Shown here: positions 52,616 to 62,830 of the stretch, piece after piece | How the letters are laid out: each line of letters starts with the position of its first letter | Position numbering within the stretch: the first letter of the stretch is position 1 | Assembly: GCF_000247695.1 (NCBI RefSeq) | Contig: NW_004624734.1 | Span: forward strand, 6,767,014-6,831,013 | DNA: 64,000 nt | Reading direction: 5' to 3' | From: Heterocephalus glaber | Taxonomy: Eukaryota > Chordata > Mammalia > Rodentia > Bathyergidae | Notes under the pieces: model-generated | What the model was told of the DNA's origin: nothing | The model's input: only the letters and a program-made list of their open reading frames with translations | The model's database searches: none | Made by a program: the position numbers and the translations under genes

Positions 52616-54539
52616 TGCAAGGGCTCCAGCCCCAAACACACTGCCTGCTCATTGGCTCAGCAAACAGGCAAGGCGCCCTGCCTGAATACCAGGCCCCCTG
52701 CCAGCTTTGGGTGCTGGACCAGAGCCCCCCCACTCCCAGGGCCTGGAGGGCTCATTTGCTCAGCAGTGGGTCAGCGGCAGCCACCCCCACTCCAGGGCTG
52801 GGCAAGAGATCTGTCCTGTGACCCTGTTGGTTTCCTTCCGGGTGAGAGGTCATCACTTTTGTTCAGCACAACGATTAAAATCTAGGACAAAACCGAATTG
52901 CAATTCAGGTGCCCCCTACTTGCTTTTCCTTGCCTTGCTTTTCTCATCCAAGTGTGAAAAATAAGGAATTACTCTTTGAGATGCTTGGGGGATGGAGTCA
53001 GATCGGGCGTCGTGCTGCAGTTGTTGTTGTTATTATTATTATCCTCTTACCCACTCAGCACTGCTGGGCCCACACTGACCCCACTGTAATTGCATAAAGA
53101 CTTTCTCCAGCTGCAGCATGGCTTCAATGTCCCTCCCAGCCCTAGGGTCACAGGACGGCCTCATGCTGTCCTCCACTGCCCTCCTGAGGTTCAGCGCTGG
53201 CTCTGTCGTCCCCAAATCACTTTCATCCAGAACATGGAGTCTACAGCTCCCATATCAGAGCTGGCGGCATCGGTGGAACCTGTTTGTGACCTGTGCCGTG
53301 TTTCCTGCAGACAGACTCAGTCCCCAGTGGAAGTAGAAAGTCATTCCTCAGCTCCAGGGTAAGCCGGGATGCCTTGGGCTGCAAGTAACGGAAATACCAA
53401 GTGAGGAAGTCAGACAGCACGAAGGCCCCTGTCCCCTGAGGCAGGCCGACCTCAGAGCACGAGTGGGCTACCAGCAGCAAGGCCAAGGGGAACAGGAACC
53501 GAAGTCCCACTCTGACAAGCTTTTCTCCGGAGGCTGGGCCAGGTGGATGAGTGGATCCTGAGTAAATCCAAATCTGCAGCGCTGAGGGAGGAGGGACAGA
53601 CTTGGAGCCAGCAGCCAGAGTGTCTGCCACAACTGTCACACAAAAGCTCTGAGTGTGGATCTTCTTGTTTACTCACAAAGCATCACTAGCTGTGAAAAGA
53701 GCAGCAGAGTTGGTGAAACCTTGACTCAGACAGACGCTTGGTCCTGACCTTGGTGCTCCCCTCCCTGTCCTGGGCTCCGTCCATGCAGAAGGCAGTGGGG
53801 TGAGCAGATCCCCTGCCCACCGCCCCAGGCATGCTCTCCTCCCAGGAAAGACTCCGGTGACTGGGCCAGAGTCAGTGCTGAAATTTGGAAACTGACATGG
53901 GATACACAAAGACAGGCGAAGGGGTGCTGGAGTTGAGCTGAAGAAGGATCAGGCCCAGGTGACAGCCACCGCGGCTTGCTGCAGGTCCCCAAGGCTGCTG
54001 GGTCCCCAAGGCTGTCCCTCCACCCACAACACACCCCTCTCCTGCGGGAGATGCTCTGTTGGCTGATAAGCCAGGCCAAGTTGCTTCCATTTACCTGCCA
54101 CCTAAGGGAATCTGAGTGACCACAGGGCTCTCAGCCACACCTCACTTCAAAGCGGCGAGCACAGAGGCCACCCTGACCAGGGTGGCGGCACAGCAGCCCC
54201 AGAGAGTGCAGGCTTCTAGACGTCGCCCAGTCTAGTCCTCTGACAATCCCCCGTAGTTCCTGGACTGGGGGGCTCTGCCCTCCCCATGGCCTTGTTCTGG
54301 CTTCACCCCCAGAGCTGATTGTGCTGGAGGCAGCGAAGGCAAGGTGCTCAGAGCAGGCCAGGCCAGATAGGGGGCCTGGGGACCCCAACACCCCATGCGC
54401 CTGTCCTGGGGAATGCAAGAGCCCAGGCTGCAGGAGAGGCGCCTCCTGTGCCAGTTCCCTGGGGACCAAGGAAGCACCCCACCCTGCCCTCGGAAGCAGG
54501 GAAGCGGTTTCCGGTGTGTTCACTGCTCCCCATGCTGGA
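52616..54539. other. Unique sequence, no gene recognised
   Basis: About 1.9 kb. A (TTG)(TTA)n low-complexity spot lies at about 53019-53042. 'ggctgcaagtaacggaaata' near 53379 may be an old repeat trace. No coding exon recognised. Confidence 0.4.
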
Positions 54540-54720
54540 GGGCCACTCGCCTTCAATGCGCAGTACACTGAAGCCCCACTTGGCAAAGTGAGGCTGCAAT
54601 GCTTTGCTGAACTCCTGCACACAGATGTCCCATTTGCGTTTCATTAGTGCACCAGCCGCACTGCGGCTTTCGACCTCTGCACCAGGCAATAATTACCTGG
54701 CTGGGGCCCATGCCCGAGCC
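54540..54720. promoter_or_regulatory. Conserved-looking block, enhancer or exon
   Basis: Balanced composition and repeat-free, with 'cccatttgcgtttcattagt' (octamer-like plus TAAT) and 'aggcaataattacctgg' (TAATTA). On the minus strand the same DNA is open as KRKWDICVQEFSKALQ and further, which is less biased in composition than other chance frames here, but I recognise no protein. The enhancer reading is preferred because no good splice acceptor or donor is visible. Confidence 0.35.
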
Positions 54721-54947
54721 AGCTGGCCGGGGACTTGCTCTGCCTGACCAGGGCGGTGTAAGCCATCAGCCCTTTCCAGGAAGCTGGAAGGCTCCACAGC
54801 CACCAGGGTGCCCAGGCGGCAGGAGGCTGCACGCGCATGGGGCCATGTGAGCCTGGGGAAGAGCCAGGGTGCACTCTAACAGATATCTCCACAGAGGAGT
54901 CTTCCGGGGAGCCCAGCTACCTTGGGGGAGGCCAGGAAAGAAGACAA
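54721..54947. other. Unique spacer
   Basis: No feature recognised. Confidence 0.45.
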
Positions 54948-55040
54948 GGGGCCGGGAATGTGGCTCAGCGGAGCAGTGCCTGCCTGGCAAGCCCAAGGCC
55001 CTGGGTTTGATTCCGGGTTGCAAAAAAATAAAACACACAC
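54948..55040 (+). mobile_element. ID SINE
   Basis: 'gggccgggaatgtggctcag' to 'ttgattccgggttgc' plus an A-rich, CA-containing tail. The tail passes directly into the purine tract at 55041. Confidence 0.85.
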
Positions 55041-55187
55041 AAAAAAAGAAGAAAAGAAGGGAAAGAAGAGCGGAGGGGAGAAGGAGGACAAGGGGGAAGA
55101 AGGACAGAGGGAGAGGAGAAAGGAGGAAAGGAAAAGAGGAGGAGGAGAAGGAGGAGGAAGAGGAGGAGAGGGGAAGAGGGGGAGAGA
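55041..55187 (+). repeat. 147-bp polypurine tract
   Basis: G/A only except about three C interruptions, rich in GGA and GGAAG units, and probably grown from the SINE tail. All long frames here (Lys/Glu/Arg-rich or Ser/Pro/Leu-rich) are artefacts of composition. The tract could form triplex DNA. Confidence 0.9.
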
Positions 55188-55799
55188 TGCTGCAGTGGAC
55201 GAGGCCAGGGCGGGCTGCAGACTGGCAGCATGGCCACAGCTGGGCACACTCAGGCAGGCCTGGCAGGCTGCAGCCTGGATCCCAGCTCTGCCATTCGCTC
55301 CAGCCGGCGGCCTCTGTGCTGGCCAAGAAGGCCCTGGGTGGGGGGCTATGTTGGGTGAGTTTCCAGTGCAGCCTTGCCAATGTGCAGGACTTTCATCTGC
55401 AGGCCCCAGACCAATGGCCTGGGCATGGGTGCTGGGGCTCAGGGCACCCTCCTGCACCTCAGGGTCTGCTCTTGGGGCTTCTGGAAAGACACCGAGGCGG
55501 CTCCTCATGGAGGAGGGGCTGTGCTGGGCACTTGGACACAGTGGTCCCCAAGCTCCGTCGCTGCAGGTGAAACCCTGCCCCGGGGAAGAGACTCACACAG
55601 CCGGAGCCCTTTCTAAAGCCCTGAGCCTAACTTGGAATCTGTTTTGAAAGAGGGTGCCCCAGCTTGAGTGAGCCCCAAGCCGCCAGAGCCAGGATCTGTG
55701 CCCGGCACCCATGTCTGGGTATGTTCGTTCCCCTGCCCTGAGCTCTAGGGAGCAGGAGAACCCGCCCTTATCAGGCCTTGACTTTGGTCACAGCCAAGC
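55188..55799. other. Unique sequence, no gene recognised
   Basis: GC-rich DNA to the right of the purine tract. No domain in any frame. Confidence 0.4.
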
Positions 55800-55935
55800 G
55801 CTGTGAATCATGGTCTCCTTTAACTTTGTCAGCAACCTGGCAAAGAACTTCTCTCATTTTGCAGATGAGAAGACTGAAGCTTAAAGCAGTACCTCATCCC
55901 AGGGAGGAGTCGGGGTTCACACCCAGCCTGCTCAG
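55800..55935 (-). mobile_element. MIR SINE
   Basis: 'cctttaactttgtcagcaac', 'cattttgcagatgagaagac' and 'agtcggggttcacacccagc' are the reversed MIR 3' half and core. Confidence 0.7.
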
Positions 55936-55979
55936 GGTGGGCTCCTGAGTGTGTGCAGCCGCCCCTCCTTGACTTAGGA

Positions 55980-56310
55980 GAATTTGATTCGCAGTGTTTC
56001 AACTTCACAGTGGTGTGAAGGCGATTTGCTTTTGGGAGAATCCACACTTCCAGTTTTGAATTTGGGTCTTTCTCACAAGGTGATGATATGCGACCTTGTC
56101 CTCTCTGTCTCAATGCTGAACGATTCAGTGACCAGCGGTTCTAGGCAGCCCAGAAATCATGAGGGGACTCTATGGTTTGCCGAGTGGCGGAGCTGGGACG
56201 GTCCCTAGGTGAAGTGTAGTAAACGCATTTCGCCCTTTGGTACTTAGAGTTTATGGTGGGCTTACAGGGCAGAAGCCCACCACAGGTTGAGGACCATCCG
56301 GTAAGCATTC
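55980..56310 (+). mobile_element. MER2-like Tigger DNA transposon
   Basis: 'ggtgtgaaggcgatttgctt', 'gagaatccacacttccagtt', 'agtaaacgcatttcgccctt' and 'agagtttatggtgggcttac' match MER2 from near one end to near the other. Internal sequence is shortened. Opposite in orientation to the copy at 16796. Confidence 0.65.
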
Positions 56311-56494
56311 TACTGAGTTTCGGTGAACATTTCTCCAGTGACTGGCACTTGGAAATTAACTATGGTGCCCTTCATTATTTATTTACAATGTACGAGACAT
56401 CTACGGTAGTCCCTTTAGTTAGGCTGCTGTTTTGGTTTTGCTGTTTTAGTGAACATAAATAAATGTATTTCTAACAAGAAATCCAGCCTCTTAG

Positions 56495-56600
56495 AGCTGG
56501 GGCATAGTTCAGTAGTAAAGTGCATGTTTAGTGTGTACGAGGCCCCCCTGGATTCCTTACCCAGCCCTGCAAAAAATAAAAATAAACAAATAAATCCAGT
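56495..56600 (+). mobile_element. ID-type SINE, old
   Basis: 'gagctggggcatagttcagt', 'agtaaagtgcatgtttagtg' and an (AAATA)n-like tail. More diverged than the young ID copies. Confidence 0.7.
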
Positions 56601-56679
56601 TTCATGTATAATCTTCAAGATTTTCATCTTGCCGGTTCTTAATTCACAAATTCTCCTTTGGGGGGATTGTTTTGTTGTG

Positions 56680-56872
56680 TTGGTACTGAGGATTGAACCC
56701 AGGGCCTTCATACTGAGCTACATCCCCAGCCCTTTTTATTTGTTGTTTTAAGACGGGGTCTCCCTACATTGGTAAATTGCCCAGGCTGGGCTCAGACTTG
56801 CAATCCTCCAGCCCAGCTTCCCGGAGTGCTAGGATCACAGGCGTGCACACCACACCCAGCTAGGGGCCTTTT
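56680..56872 (-). mobile_element. B1-ID composite SINE
   Basis: 'ggtactgaggattgaaccca' and 'actgagctacatccccagcc' (ID, reversed), then 'gacggggtctccctacattg' and 'tcacaggcgtgcacaccaca' (B1, reversed). Confidence 0.9.
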
Positions 56873-57540
56873 AGGACCAAACCATCACCAAGGAGAGGAC
56901 AGAGATGAGCATGATGGATTTCAGTGTTTTGTACCCACTCCACAGGAGAGCAGCGACCCGCTGAGCCTCCTGTGTGAAGGGGTACTGCCTGCCCCGGGCC
57001 TTCGAAGGAAACTTTCCTGGCAAATACTCGTCAGTGTCTGGAAAAGCTGACCTGAACTGCAAGGGTGGCCCTCCAGCCAGCCACAAAAATGTGTGTTTGG
57101 GGGCATGACTAGAGCAGGCTGCCCTTAAAATGCAGGCAGCAAGGGTCCTCTAGCCCCAGAGTCCTGGGTGTCTTGCTACCGGGGTGGTCTGGGCATGGAA
57201 GAGAGGTGCTCAGCAAGGGCACAGGTTCAATGTCACCAGGCCGCCTCCCTCTCCTTGGCCTCCCCCTGTCCACCGAGAGGCTCGGTCCAGCACAGGCCGG
57301 CCTTCCCTGCCATCACGAAAATGTCGGCGATTTTGAAAGCCGCGCTTTCTCTCCATTTCTATACGAACGCACTCACTGAGGCCTTTCTGTGTGTGAGGGA
57401 TTTTACTGAAGTTGGGGGCTGCCAGGGACCCCATCGCAGCAGCAAACCAGCTCAGGGGTCCTCTGTCCTCAGGTCTGGGGCCCTGGCACACTCGCCCTGG
57501 GCACAGAATGTACAAGGGGCCAAGATCAAGACCAGTCATA
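56873..57540. other. Unique sequence, nothing recognised
   Basis: GC-rich with short overlapping frames. No repeat or gene recognised. Confidence 0.4.
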
Positions 57541-57580
57541 TCTTAATAATCATAATTTTTAAAAAGGAATGGGGAAAATG

Positions 57581-57717
57581 CACAATGAGCAAAATATTAA
57601 CATTTTAAACAAAGACAGGATCAGTCTAACTGATTTTTCCTTTTGCCTCAGGCTCTAATATGGTCTGGTGTAATTGATCCTGTCTTTATTCAAAATGTGG
57701 ATATTTTGTTCATTGTG
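57581..57717. repeat. Long inverted repeat (fold-back element)
   Basis: The arm at 57581-57623 pairs with the arm at 57675-57717: 38 of 43 positions are Watson-Crick and 2 more would be G-U in RNA. The 51-bp centre is 57624-57674. Weaker pairing continues outward ('aatgg' near 57569 against 'ccatt' near 57725). The block is AT-rich and repeat-free otherwise. It resembles ancient palindromic mobile-element remnants retained as conserved elements (the Eulor/UCON kind), but I cannot assign a family. Confidence 0.8.
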
Positions 57718-57989
57718 GGTTTTTCCATTTTGAGGGGTTTTTTTTTAATGTCATTAAAATACAATTTCTCTTGATTATTGTGGTTTCTGCCCCTGGGAGG
57801 AAGCAAGGCGGGCCAGGAACAGGCAGGAGTCCTGTGTGGGCCTGAAGAAGAGCCAGGCATCGAGTCTCACCACAGTCAGGACCAGCGTGTCCCCTGTCCC
57901 TGGCGTGACCTGGTTTTTCTCTACCAGAAATGTCATTTTTTGTAACTTGACCAGGTACTTTGCACACACACGCCTTCTTGGCTGACTGT

Positions 57990-58125
57990 CATAGGAGCTT
58001 TTGGAAGAGACTCACTTGGGGAATGTTCCCATTTCCCGGATGAGGAAACCGAGGGCTGGAGATTCAGTGGGCAGCAGGTGACACAGCTGTAAAGGAGCTG
58101 GTGTGGGTGGGCGGAGCAATAGCTG
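57990..58125 (-). mobile_element. MIR SINE
   Basis: 'cccatttcccggatgaggaa', 'accgagggctggagattcag' and 'caggtgacacagctgtaaag' are the reversed MIR core. Confidence 0.65.
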
Positions 58126-58318
58126 TGGATGGGGGCAGTGCTGGGGTTCAGAGCGAGGGTGGCAGTTCTGTGAGGGTTGGGCTCCCACCAACAGCCCTTG
58201 TTCTTTAGAGAGTCGTGTGGCCCCTTTTCCTGGGGTCCATTTGTTTTAAAATGAGGGGCTGGGTGTACACAGGTGAAATGAAACTAGTCAGGAATTGCTC
58301 ATTGTTAGAAGTGGATGA
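58126..58318. other. Unique spacer
   Basis: No feature recognised. It ends in the left target duplication of the next SINE. Confidence 0.45.
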
Positions 58319-58413
58319 CGGGGCCGGGGATTTAGCTCAGTGGTTCTGCTGCCAGCCTCGCAAGCACAAGGTCCCAAGTTCAATCCCTGGTACTAAAGAA
58401 AAGAAGGAAAGAT
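58319..58413 (+). mobile_element. ID SINE with target-site duplication
   Basis: 'gggccggggatttagctcag' to 'caatccctggtac' with an A/G-rich tail. The duplication AGAA(G/A)TGGATGA lies at 58307-58318 and 58414-58425, with one mismatch. Confidence 0.9.
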
Positions 58414-58482
58414 AGAAATGGATGATGGCTCATTAGATGATTCTACTTTTAGTGTACGTCTAAAATTTCTGTAATAATAATG

Positions 58483-58690
58483 AGCTAGGCACGGTTATGC
58501 ACACCTGTGATCCCAGCACTATGGGAGGCTGAGGCAGGAGGGTCACCATGAATTCCAAGCCAGCCTGGGCTACATAGTGAGCTCAAGGCGAGCCTTAACT
58601 ACATAGCGAGACTGTCTCAGAACCCCCCAGAAATGGGTGGGGCTGGGGATGTAGCTCAGTGTAAAGCCCTAGGTCCAGTCCCTGGTGGTG
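58483..58690 (+). mobile_element. B1-ID composite SINE
   Basis: B1 'cacctgtgatcccagcacta', 'ctgggctacatagtgagctc' and its tandem copy 'ccttaactacatagcgagac', then ID 'ggctggggatgtagctcagt' to 'ccagtccctggtgg'. The tail passes into a purine tract. Confidence 0.9.
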
Positions 58691-58768
58691 AAACAGAAGA
58701 AGATGAAGAAGAAGGAGATGAAAGGGAGAAGGAGAGGGAGGAGGAAGAGGAGGAAGAGGCGGAGAGCA
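58691..58768 (+). repeat. Polypurine tract from SINE tail
   Basis: GAA/GGA-rich with few interruptions, directly following the composite SINE. Confidence 0.85.
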
Positions 58769-59002
58769 GATTCCCTTGGGCAGAGGCCGCTTTCCCATGA
58801 ACATAGGAAATGAGCCCCTGGACTACGGGTCCAAAACCTAGGGCCCACAGGGCCAGGAGGACAGTGCTGCTGAGCAGGGTGACAGGTAGGATGGTGGCTC
58901 GTTCCACAGGGAGTCAGACAGGGCTGTCACCCAACACAGGTCTTCTGTGGTTCACACACTGGTTGTCAAAGAACCACTCCCAAAGAAGAGCTAACAGACA
59001 GA
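58769..59002. other. Unique spacer
   Basis: No feature recognised. Confidence 0.45.
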
Positions 59003-59095
59003 AGCTGGGCACCGTGACAAATGCCTGCACTCTCAGCACTTGGGAGGCTGAGGCAGGAGAATTGCAAGTTCAAGGACAGCCTGAACTACATCTCT
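59003..59095 (+). mobile_element. B1 SINE
   Basis: 'agctgggcaccgtgacaaat', 'gcacttgggaggctgaggca' and 'gttcaaggacagcctgaact'. The 3' end is replaced by CT and CA repeats. Confidence 0.85.
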
Positions 59096-59118
59096 CTCTC
59101 ACACACACACACACACTC
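59096..59118 (+). repeat. Short (CT)n(CA)n tract
   Basis: A few CT units followed by about eight CA units at the end of the B1. Confidence 0.8.
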
Positions 59119-59544
59119 TAGGGTGATGGGTGTGAGTGCATGGATGTGAGGACAATCAAAGTGTTCATGGACAAATCTGCCAAGATGAAAACATTACTCT
59201 GTACAACCAATACACACTGATAAAAAAACAACAACACAAAGAACCGAATAAAGAGGAGCAGGTTAAGAATTTCCAGGAAAACATAACTTGTGCTTCTGAA
59301 TCAAAGCAGTGAATGTGTTACACCAAAGACACACAGGGCAGGTTGAGTGGAGAGGGGAGAACAGCCCTGCTCAACTTGAGATCAAAAACTTAAGAGAATG
59401 AGTTTCGCTGTGACTTTGCTGTGTGGCTTGCCGAGCAGGTTATTTAAGAAGGCCCGGCCGTTCTTCTCCCCGTGCAGTGTGGGCTCATGCAAGCAGCTTG
59501 TGCTTGCTGTCCTCTTCTACGAGGAAACTAAAAAAGCTCAAGCT
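59119..59544. other. Unique sequence, nothing recognised
   Basis: AT-leaning first half. No repeat or gene recognised. Confidence 0.4.
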
Positions 59545-59619
59545 GGGCCGGGGATTTAGCTCAGTGGTTTCGCTGCCTGCTGAGCAAGCGCAAGGACCTG
59601 AGTTCGATCCCCGGTACCA
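59545..59619 (+). mobile_element. ID SINE with 15-bp target-site duplication
   Basis: 'gggccggggatttagctcag' to 'gatccccggtacc' and a very short A tail. AAAAAAGCTCAAGCT is perfect on both sides (59530-59544, 59620-59634). Among the youngest copies. Confidence 0.95.
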
Positions 59620-59634
59620 AAAAAAGCTCAAGCT

Positions 59635-60011
59635 TCTGGCAAATTGTGGTGACCTTCTGGGCACATGTGACCTTAGAAGGCTCTACCTACACTGCCCCTG
59701 TACCCCACTGAGCACTACTAACAAAGCCAGTGCAAGAGGTAGTCTGTGAAGGCCAGGAGAGGGAGTCTCTCTCCTCGGAGTCTCTGTCCTTCAAGAAACC
59801 ATTTTCTTGGGTGAAAGAAAGGGTCCTGAAGACCAGAAAGTGATGAAGAGACTGCCCTGATGGTCGCCATCACACAGCAGGGACACACTGGGCACCATCT
59901 CCCTCAGGGACCTTTCCTGAATTGGAGAGAAGTTGCTAACTCAGCACCAGCAGAAGTGCCACCCAGCACCCAGCACACGGCAAGCACACTGGGGCTGAGG
60001 GGTGTATGACA
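59635..60011. other. Unique sequence, nothing recognised
   Basis: No repeat or gene recognised. Confidence 0.4.
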
Positions 60012-60085
60012 GGGCTGAGGGTGCAGCTCAGTGGGAGAGTGCTTGCCCAGCATCCCTGAGGCCGGAAGGAGGAGGAGGAAGAGGT
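60012..60085 (+). mobile_element. ID-like SINE head with purine tail
   Basis: 'gggctgagggtgcagctcag' then 'gggagagtgcttgcccagca', followed by GGA repeats. The tRNA B box is missing, so the copy is truncated. Confidence 0.6.
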
Positions 60086-60229
60086 TTTGAAGGCCACAGA
60101 GAGGGAGGCCAGGTAGGGGTGAGGAGGGGACCTCAACTCCAGGGAAAAGAGCCACTTGGGCCCAGGACACCGGCCAGGCCTCTTGCTCCGCAGCCTGAGT
60201 TTCCTGAACCCAGAGACACACAGCCACCC

Positions 60230-60330
60230 CCCACCCACTCCCAGCTGCCTCCCTGCACTGCATTTTCCTTTCTGCAAAATGGGAACAAGGAGGCATTCTG
60301 CCGGATTGTGACAGGACTTTCTGCGAACTC
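60230..60330 (+). mobile_element. Possible MIR fragment
   Basis: 'cattttcctttctgcaaaat' and 'gggaacaaggaggcattctg' resemble the MIR 3' half. Confidence 0.45.
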
Positions 60331-61194
60331 ACAAAAGCAACTGGGAATTTTTAGAGACTCGGTAATTCCCCCAGGTCTCACAGTGTCCAAGCTAGGGCCA
60401 GGCCTCCCAGTTATCTGTCCCCAGGCCATCCTCCTCTTTAAGGCCTGACACTGTCACTTATCAATCCACTGGGAAAGAAGCCACAATCGGGATGGTCCAG
60501 GAGACTTTTGGTGTTTGTGATGTTTCGATTGATTTAGTTGCCAACTGTTTGGGTTTTTTTTAAATGGGAAATTTCCCATGAAAAGTTGGTTTTCCAGGTT
60601 TCCTTGAGAAATGACACCTCCTCTGGGCCTGCTTCTTGCACAGTGGCAGCTGGCTGGTCCTGTGAACTCCAGGCCTCTCCTCTTGGCCCGGCAGCCCTTG
60701 GCCTGAAGCCACTGCCTGAAGCTGCCAGGGTGTTTCTGCTGCAAAGCACCCTGGATTTCGTCCCCAGTGAGGCACAGGCCGGAGATGTGATTTATGAAGA
60801 AGGATGAGCCCAGGAAATGTGCCGAGACTGGCTGAACAGTGCCATGGGCACCCAGTGGGCAACTTGGAGAGCAGAAAACCAGCCCAGAGCTCCAGCTGGG
60901 TTATTGGTGTGCAACCCAGAAGCCTAGCCCAAGGGGAGGGGTCCATGTGGAGAGGGAGGATGAAACACACTTCCTGTTTCCGCCTGGATCCTTCTCAGAA
61001 GAGGGGCCTACATCCGCTCAGCGGCACCAGGGAGCAGGAAATGGCAAAGTGAGGCTTCTTGGGCCTAACCTGCCTTGACATCAGGGATGGACGGTCACTA
61101 TGAGGGTGGCCAGGGCACATGGCAGGGTTTGGCAGTCATTGAAGCAGGAGCATGGGGGTCTGGTTTTGGAAGAGAAGCCTGGTGGATGGGTGTT
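60331..61194. other. Unique sequence containing a kappaB palindrome
   Basis: Mixed composition. The notable part is the perfect palindrome at 60564-60579. No gene recognised. Confidence 0.4.
60564..60579. promoter_or_regulatory. Perfect palindromic NF-kappaB site
   Basis: ATGGGAAATTTCCCAT is a 16-bp perfect palindrome containing GGGAAATTTCCC, a symmetric kappaB sequence. It is framed by outer inverted arms CCAACT (60541-60546) and AGTTGG (60584-60589). There is no recognisable promoter next to it. Confidence 0.5.
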
Positions 61195-61585
61195 CTAGTC
61201 AGGACTCTTCAGCTGCAGCAACAATCCATCAATCTAGTGTATGTGAGACAGAAAAGTGGCTTCCATAAATGATTACTAAAGACATAGTCCTGCTGCAGGC
61301 ATGGCTGATGGAGGAGCTCAGTGGGTGTCATCAGACCTGGCCACTCCTCATCTTCTCACTCTGCTTTCCCCCGTGTTGGCTTCCCTGTCAGGCCGACTGT
61401 CCCGTGCAGTGGTACGATGGTCACCGCGGTCCCTAGGCTCTTGTCCTGGTGACCCACACATGAATCCCAGCAGACATCCCCGGGTGAGCTCTTACTGAAC
61501 TGATTTTGGAACACACCCATCCCCATAGTAACCAATGAGCTAGGTCTGGGGATGTGATGCTGTGATCCGCCCCTCTCAGCCAATG
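61195..61585 (+). mobile_element. Old interspersed repeat, family uncertain
   Basis: 'ggcatggctgatggaggagc', 'tcatcagacctggccactcc', 'cactctgctttcccccgtgt' and 'tggggatgtgatgctgtgat' follow an abundant old mammalian repeat. Related pieces are at 19330-19560 and, reversed, 50570-50830. Confidence 0.55.
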
Positions 61586-61767
61586 AGCTTCCTGTGCAGG
61601 AAGGAAAATTACCAGACTGCCTCCTGAAGCAGGAGGGTAGAACCGAGGGGCTCAGTCACACAGTTGGGAGCAGAGGCCGTGGAGGTGCGGGCGTTGGTGG
61701 TAGGGGTGTGGGAACTCCTGAGGCACCCAGTGGGACCAACAAGACCAGCACCCAGGCTGGTCAGGCC

Positions 61768-61817
61768 TCACGGTGGCTCTCAGCACCCGAGAGCCACCGT
61801 GAAGCAGCGGTGCTGAG
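61768..61817. other. Overlapping perfect hairpins
   Basis: 61768-61781 and 61789-61802 form a perfect 14-bp stem with a 7-base loop (61782-61788). The loop side (61779-61787, CTCAGCACC) is also perfectly complementary to 61809-61817 (GGTGCTGAG). The two structures exclude each other. Confidence 0.8.
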
Positions 61818-62399
61818 ATGGTTACCATTCTGGTCACCCGGTGAGGGTGGCCTTGGGGTCTGGGAGAGCCTGCAGCTCAAAGAGGTCAGCCCACAGCCGA
61901 GAGGGGCCTGGAGGAGGCCAGGAGCAGGGGCTCTGGCCCAGTAGGGGGAGAGGGGCTCCCATGGAGCACTGGGAGTGTCTCTGTCAGCCTCAACTTCAGC
62001 CTCAGAAGGGAAGGGGTCCCAGGCTCCCCGCCCTGACGGGCTTTAGCATGGGCGTGTGACCCGGAAAGGGACTGGAGTCAGAAAAAAAGTCCTTAGAGAT
62101 ATTCCAGGGGCGCTGGATTAGCCACGCCCCCATCTCCACACCGGAAATCCCAGCGTGTCCCCACCACAATAGTGTCCCTGTTCTCCAAGCCAGGTGAGCT
62201 GGGGTTTCCGCTCCCTGCAGCCGGACACAGCCTGCCTGGCACCAGGACCCACAGAGGCTGAGGTCCCCTGACCTGCTGTCCCCAGTCCTTCTCACCCCAC
62301 TGTCACCACTGAGGGCTTGGCTTACTGAGGTGTGCTTACTGCTCATTTGCTGCTGCAAGAAACCGCTCTTTCCTATCGTTTCCAGGCCACAAAGGGAAA
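61818..62399. other. Unique GC-rich sequence
   Basis: No repeat or gene recognised. Confidence 0.4.
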
Positions 62400-62830
62400 T
62401 TTTTTTCGAAATAACTTCCTTACCTCATTTAAATACATCTACCTCTAGAATGGCCAAAGACTGACATTTCTTTTCTACACAGTCAAAAAAGAAAGCTCCC
62501 TGGTCCGTCATAGGGGTTAATTAAATTCAGCTACAGCCATTTGATGGCTGCATGTGCTGCCGCAGAATTGAAGTGGACAAAGCTCAAAGACAGGGCACAT
62601 GCTTTGTGTATATGTCCAAGTGGAGAAAAAACTTACAGGTAGCTCTGTGCAGAGTGGGACTGCACAGACAGGGAGACTGGAAGAAAAGACAATGGTGTAA
62701 ACATGTAAAAATGAAAACCGTGTCAGCCTGCGTGGTGGCATTTGGGGTAATATTTAGTTCCAACTGTATACTTCCATGGTTTTCAAACGTTCTGCAGTGA
62801 ACATATATTGTGAGTATAACCCCAAACTAA
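62400..62830. promoter_or_regulatory. AT-rich block, possible conserved element
   Basis: Repeat-free. It has 'ggttaattaaattcagc' (TTAATTAA) and a small dyad AGCCAT/ATGGCT at about 62535-62549. An 82-codon frame crosses it without a domain. A regulatory element is the likelier reading. Confidence 0.3.

Noticed and set aside
54869..55647. Frames of 200-240 codons on both strands
   Set aside because: They run through the ID SINE and the polypurine tract; the Lys/Glu/Arg or Pro/Ser/Leu runs reflect simple sequence.
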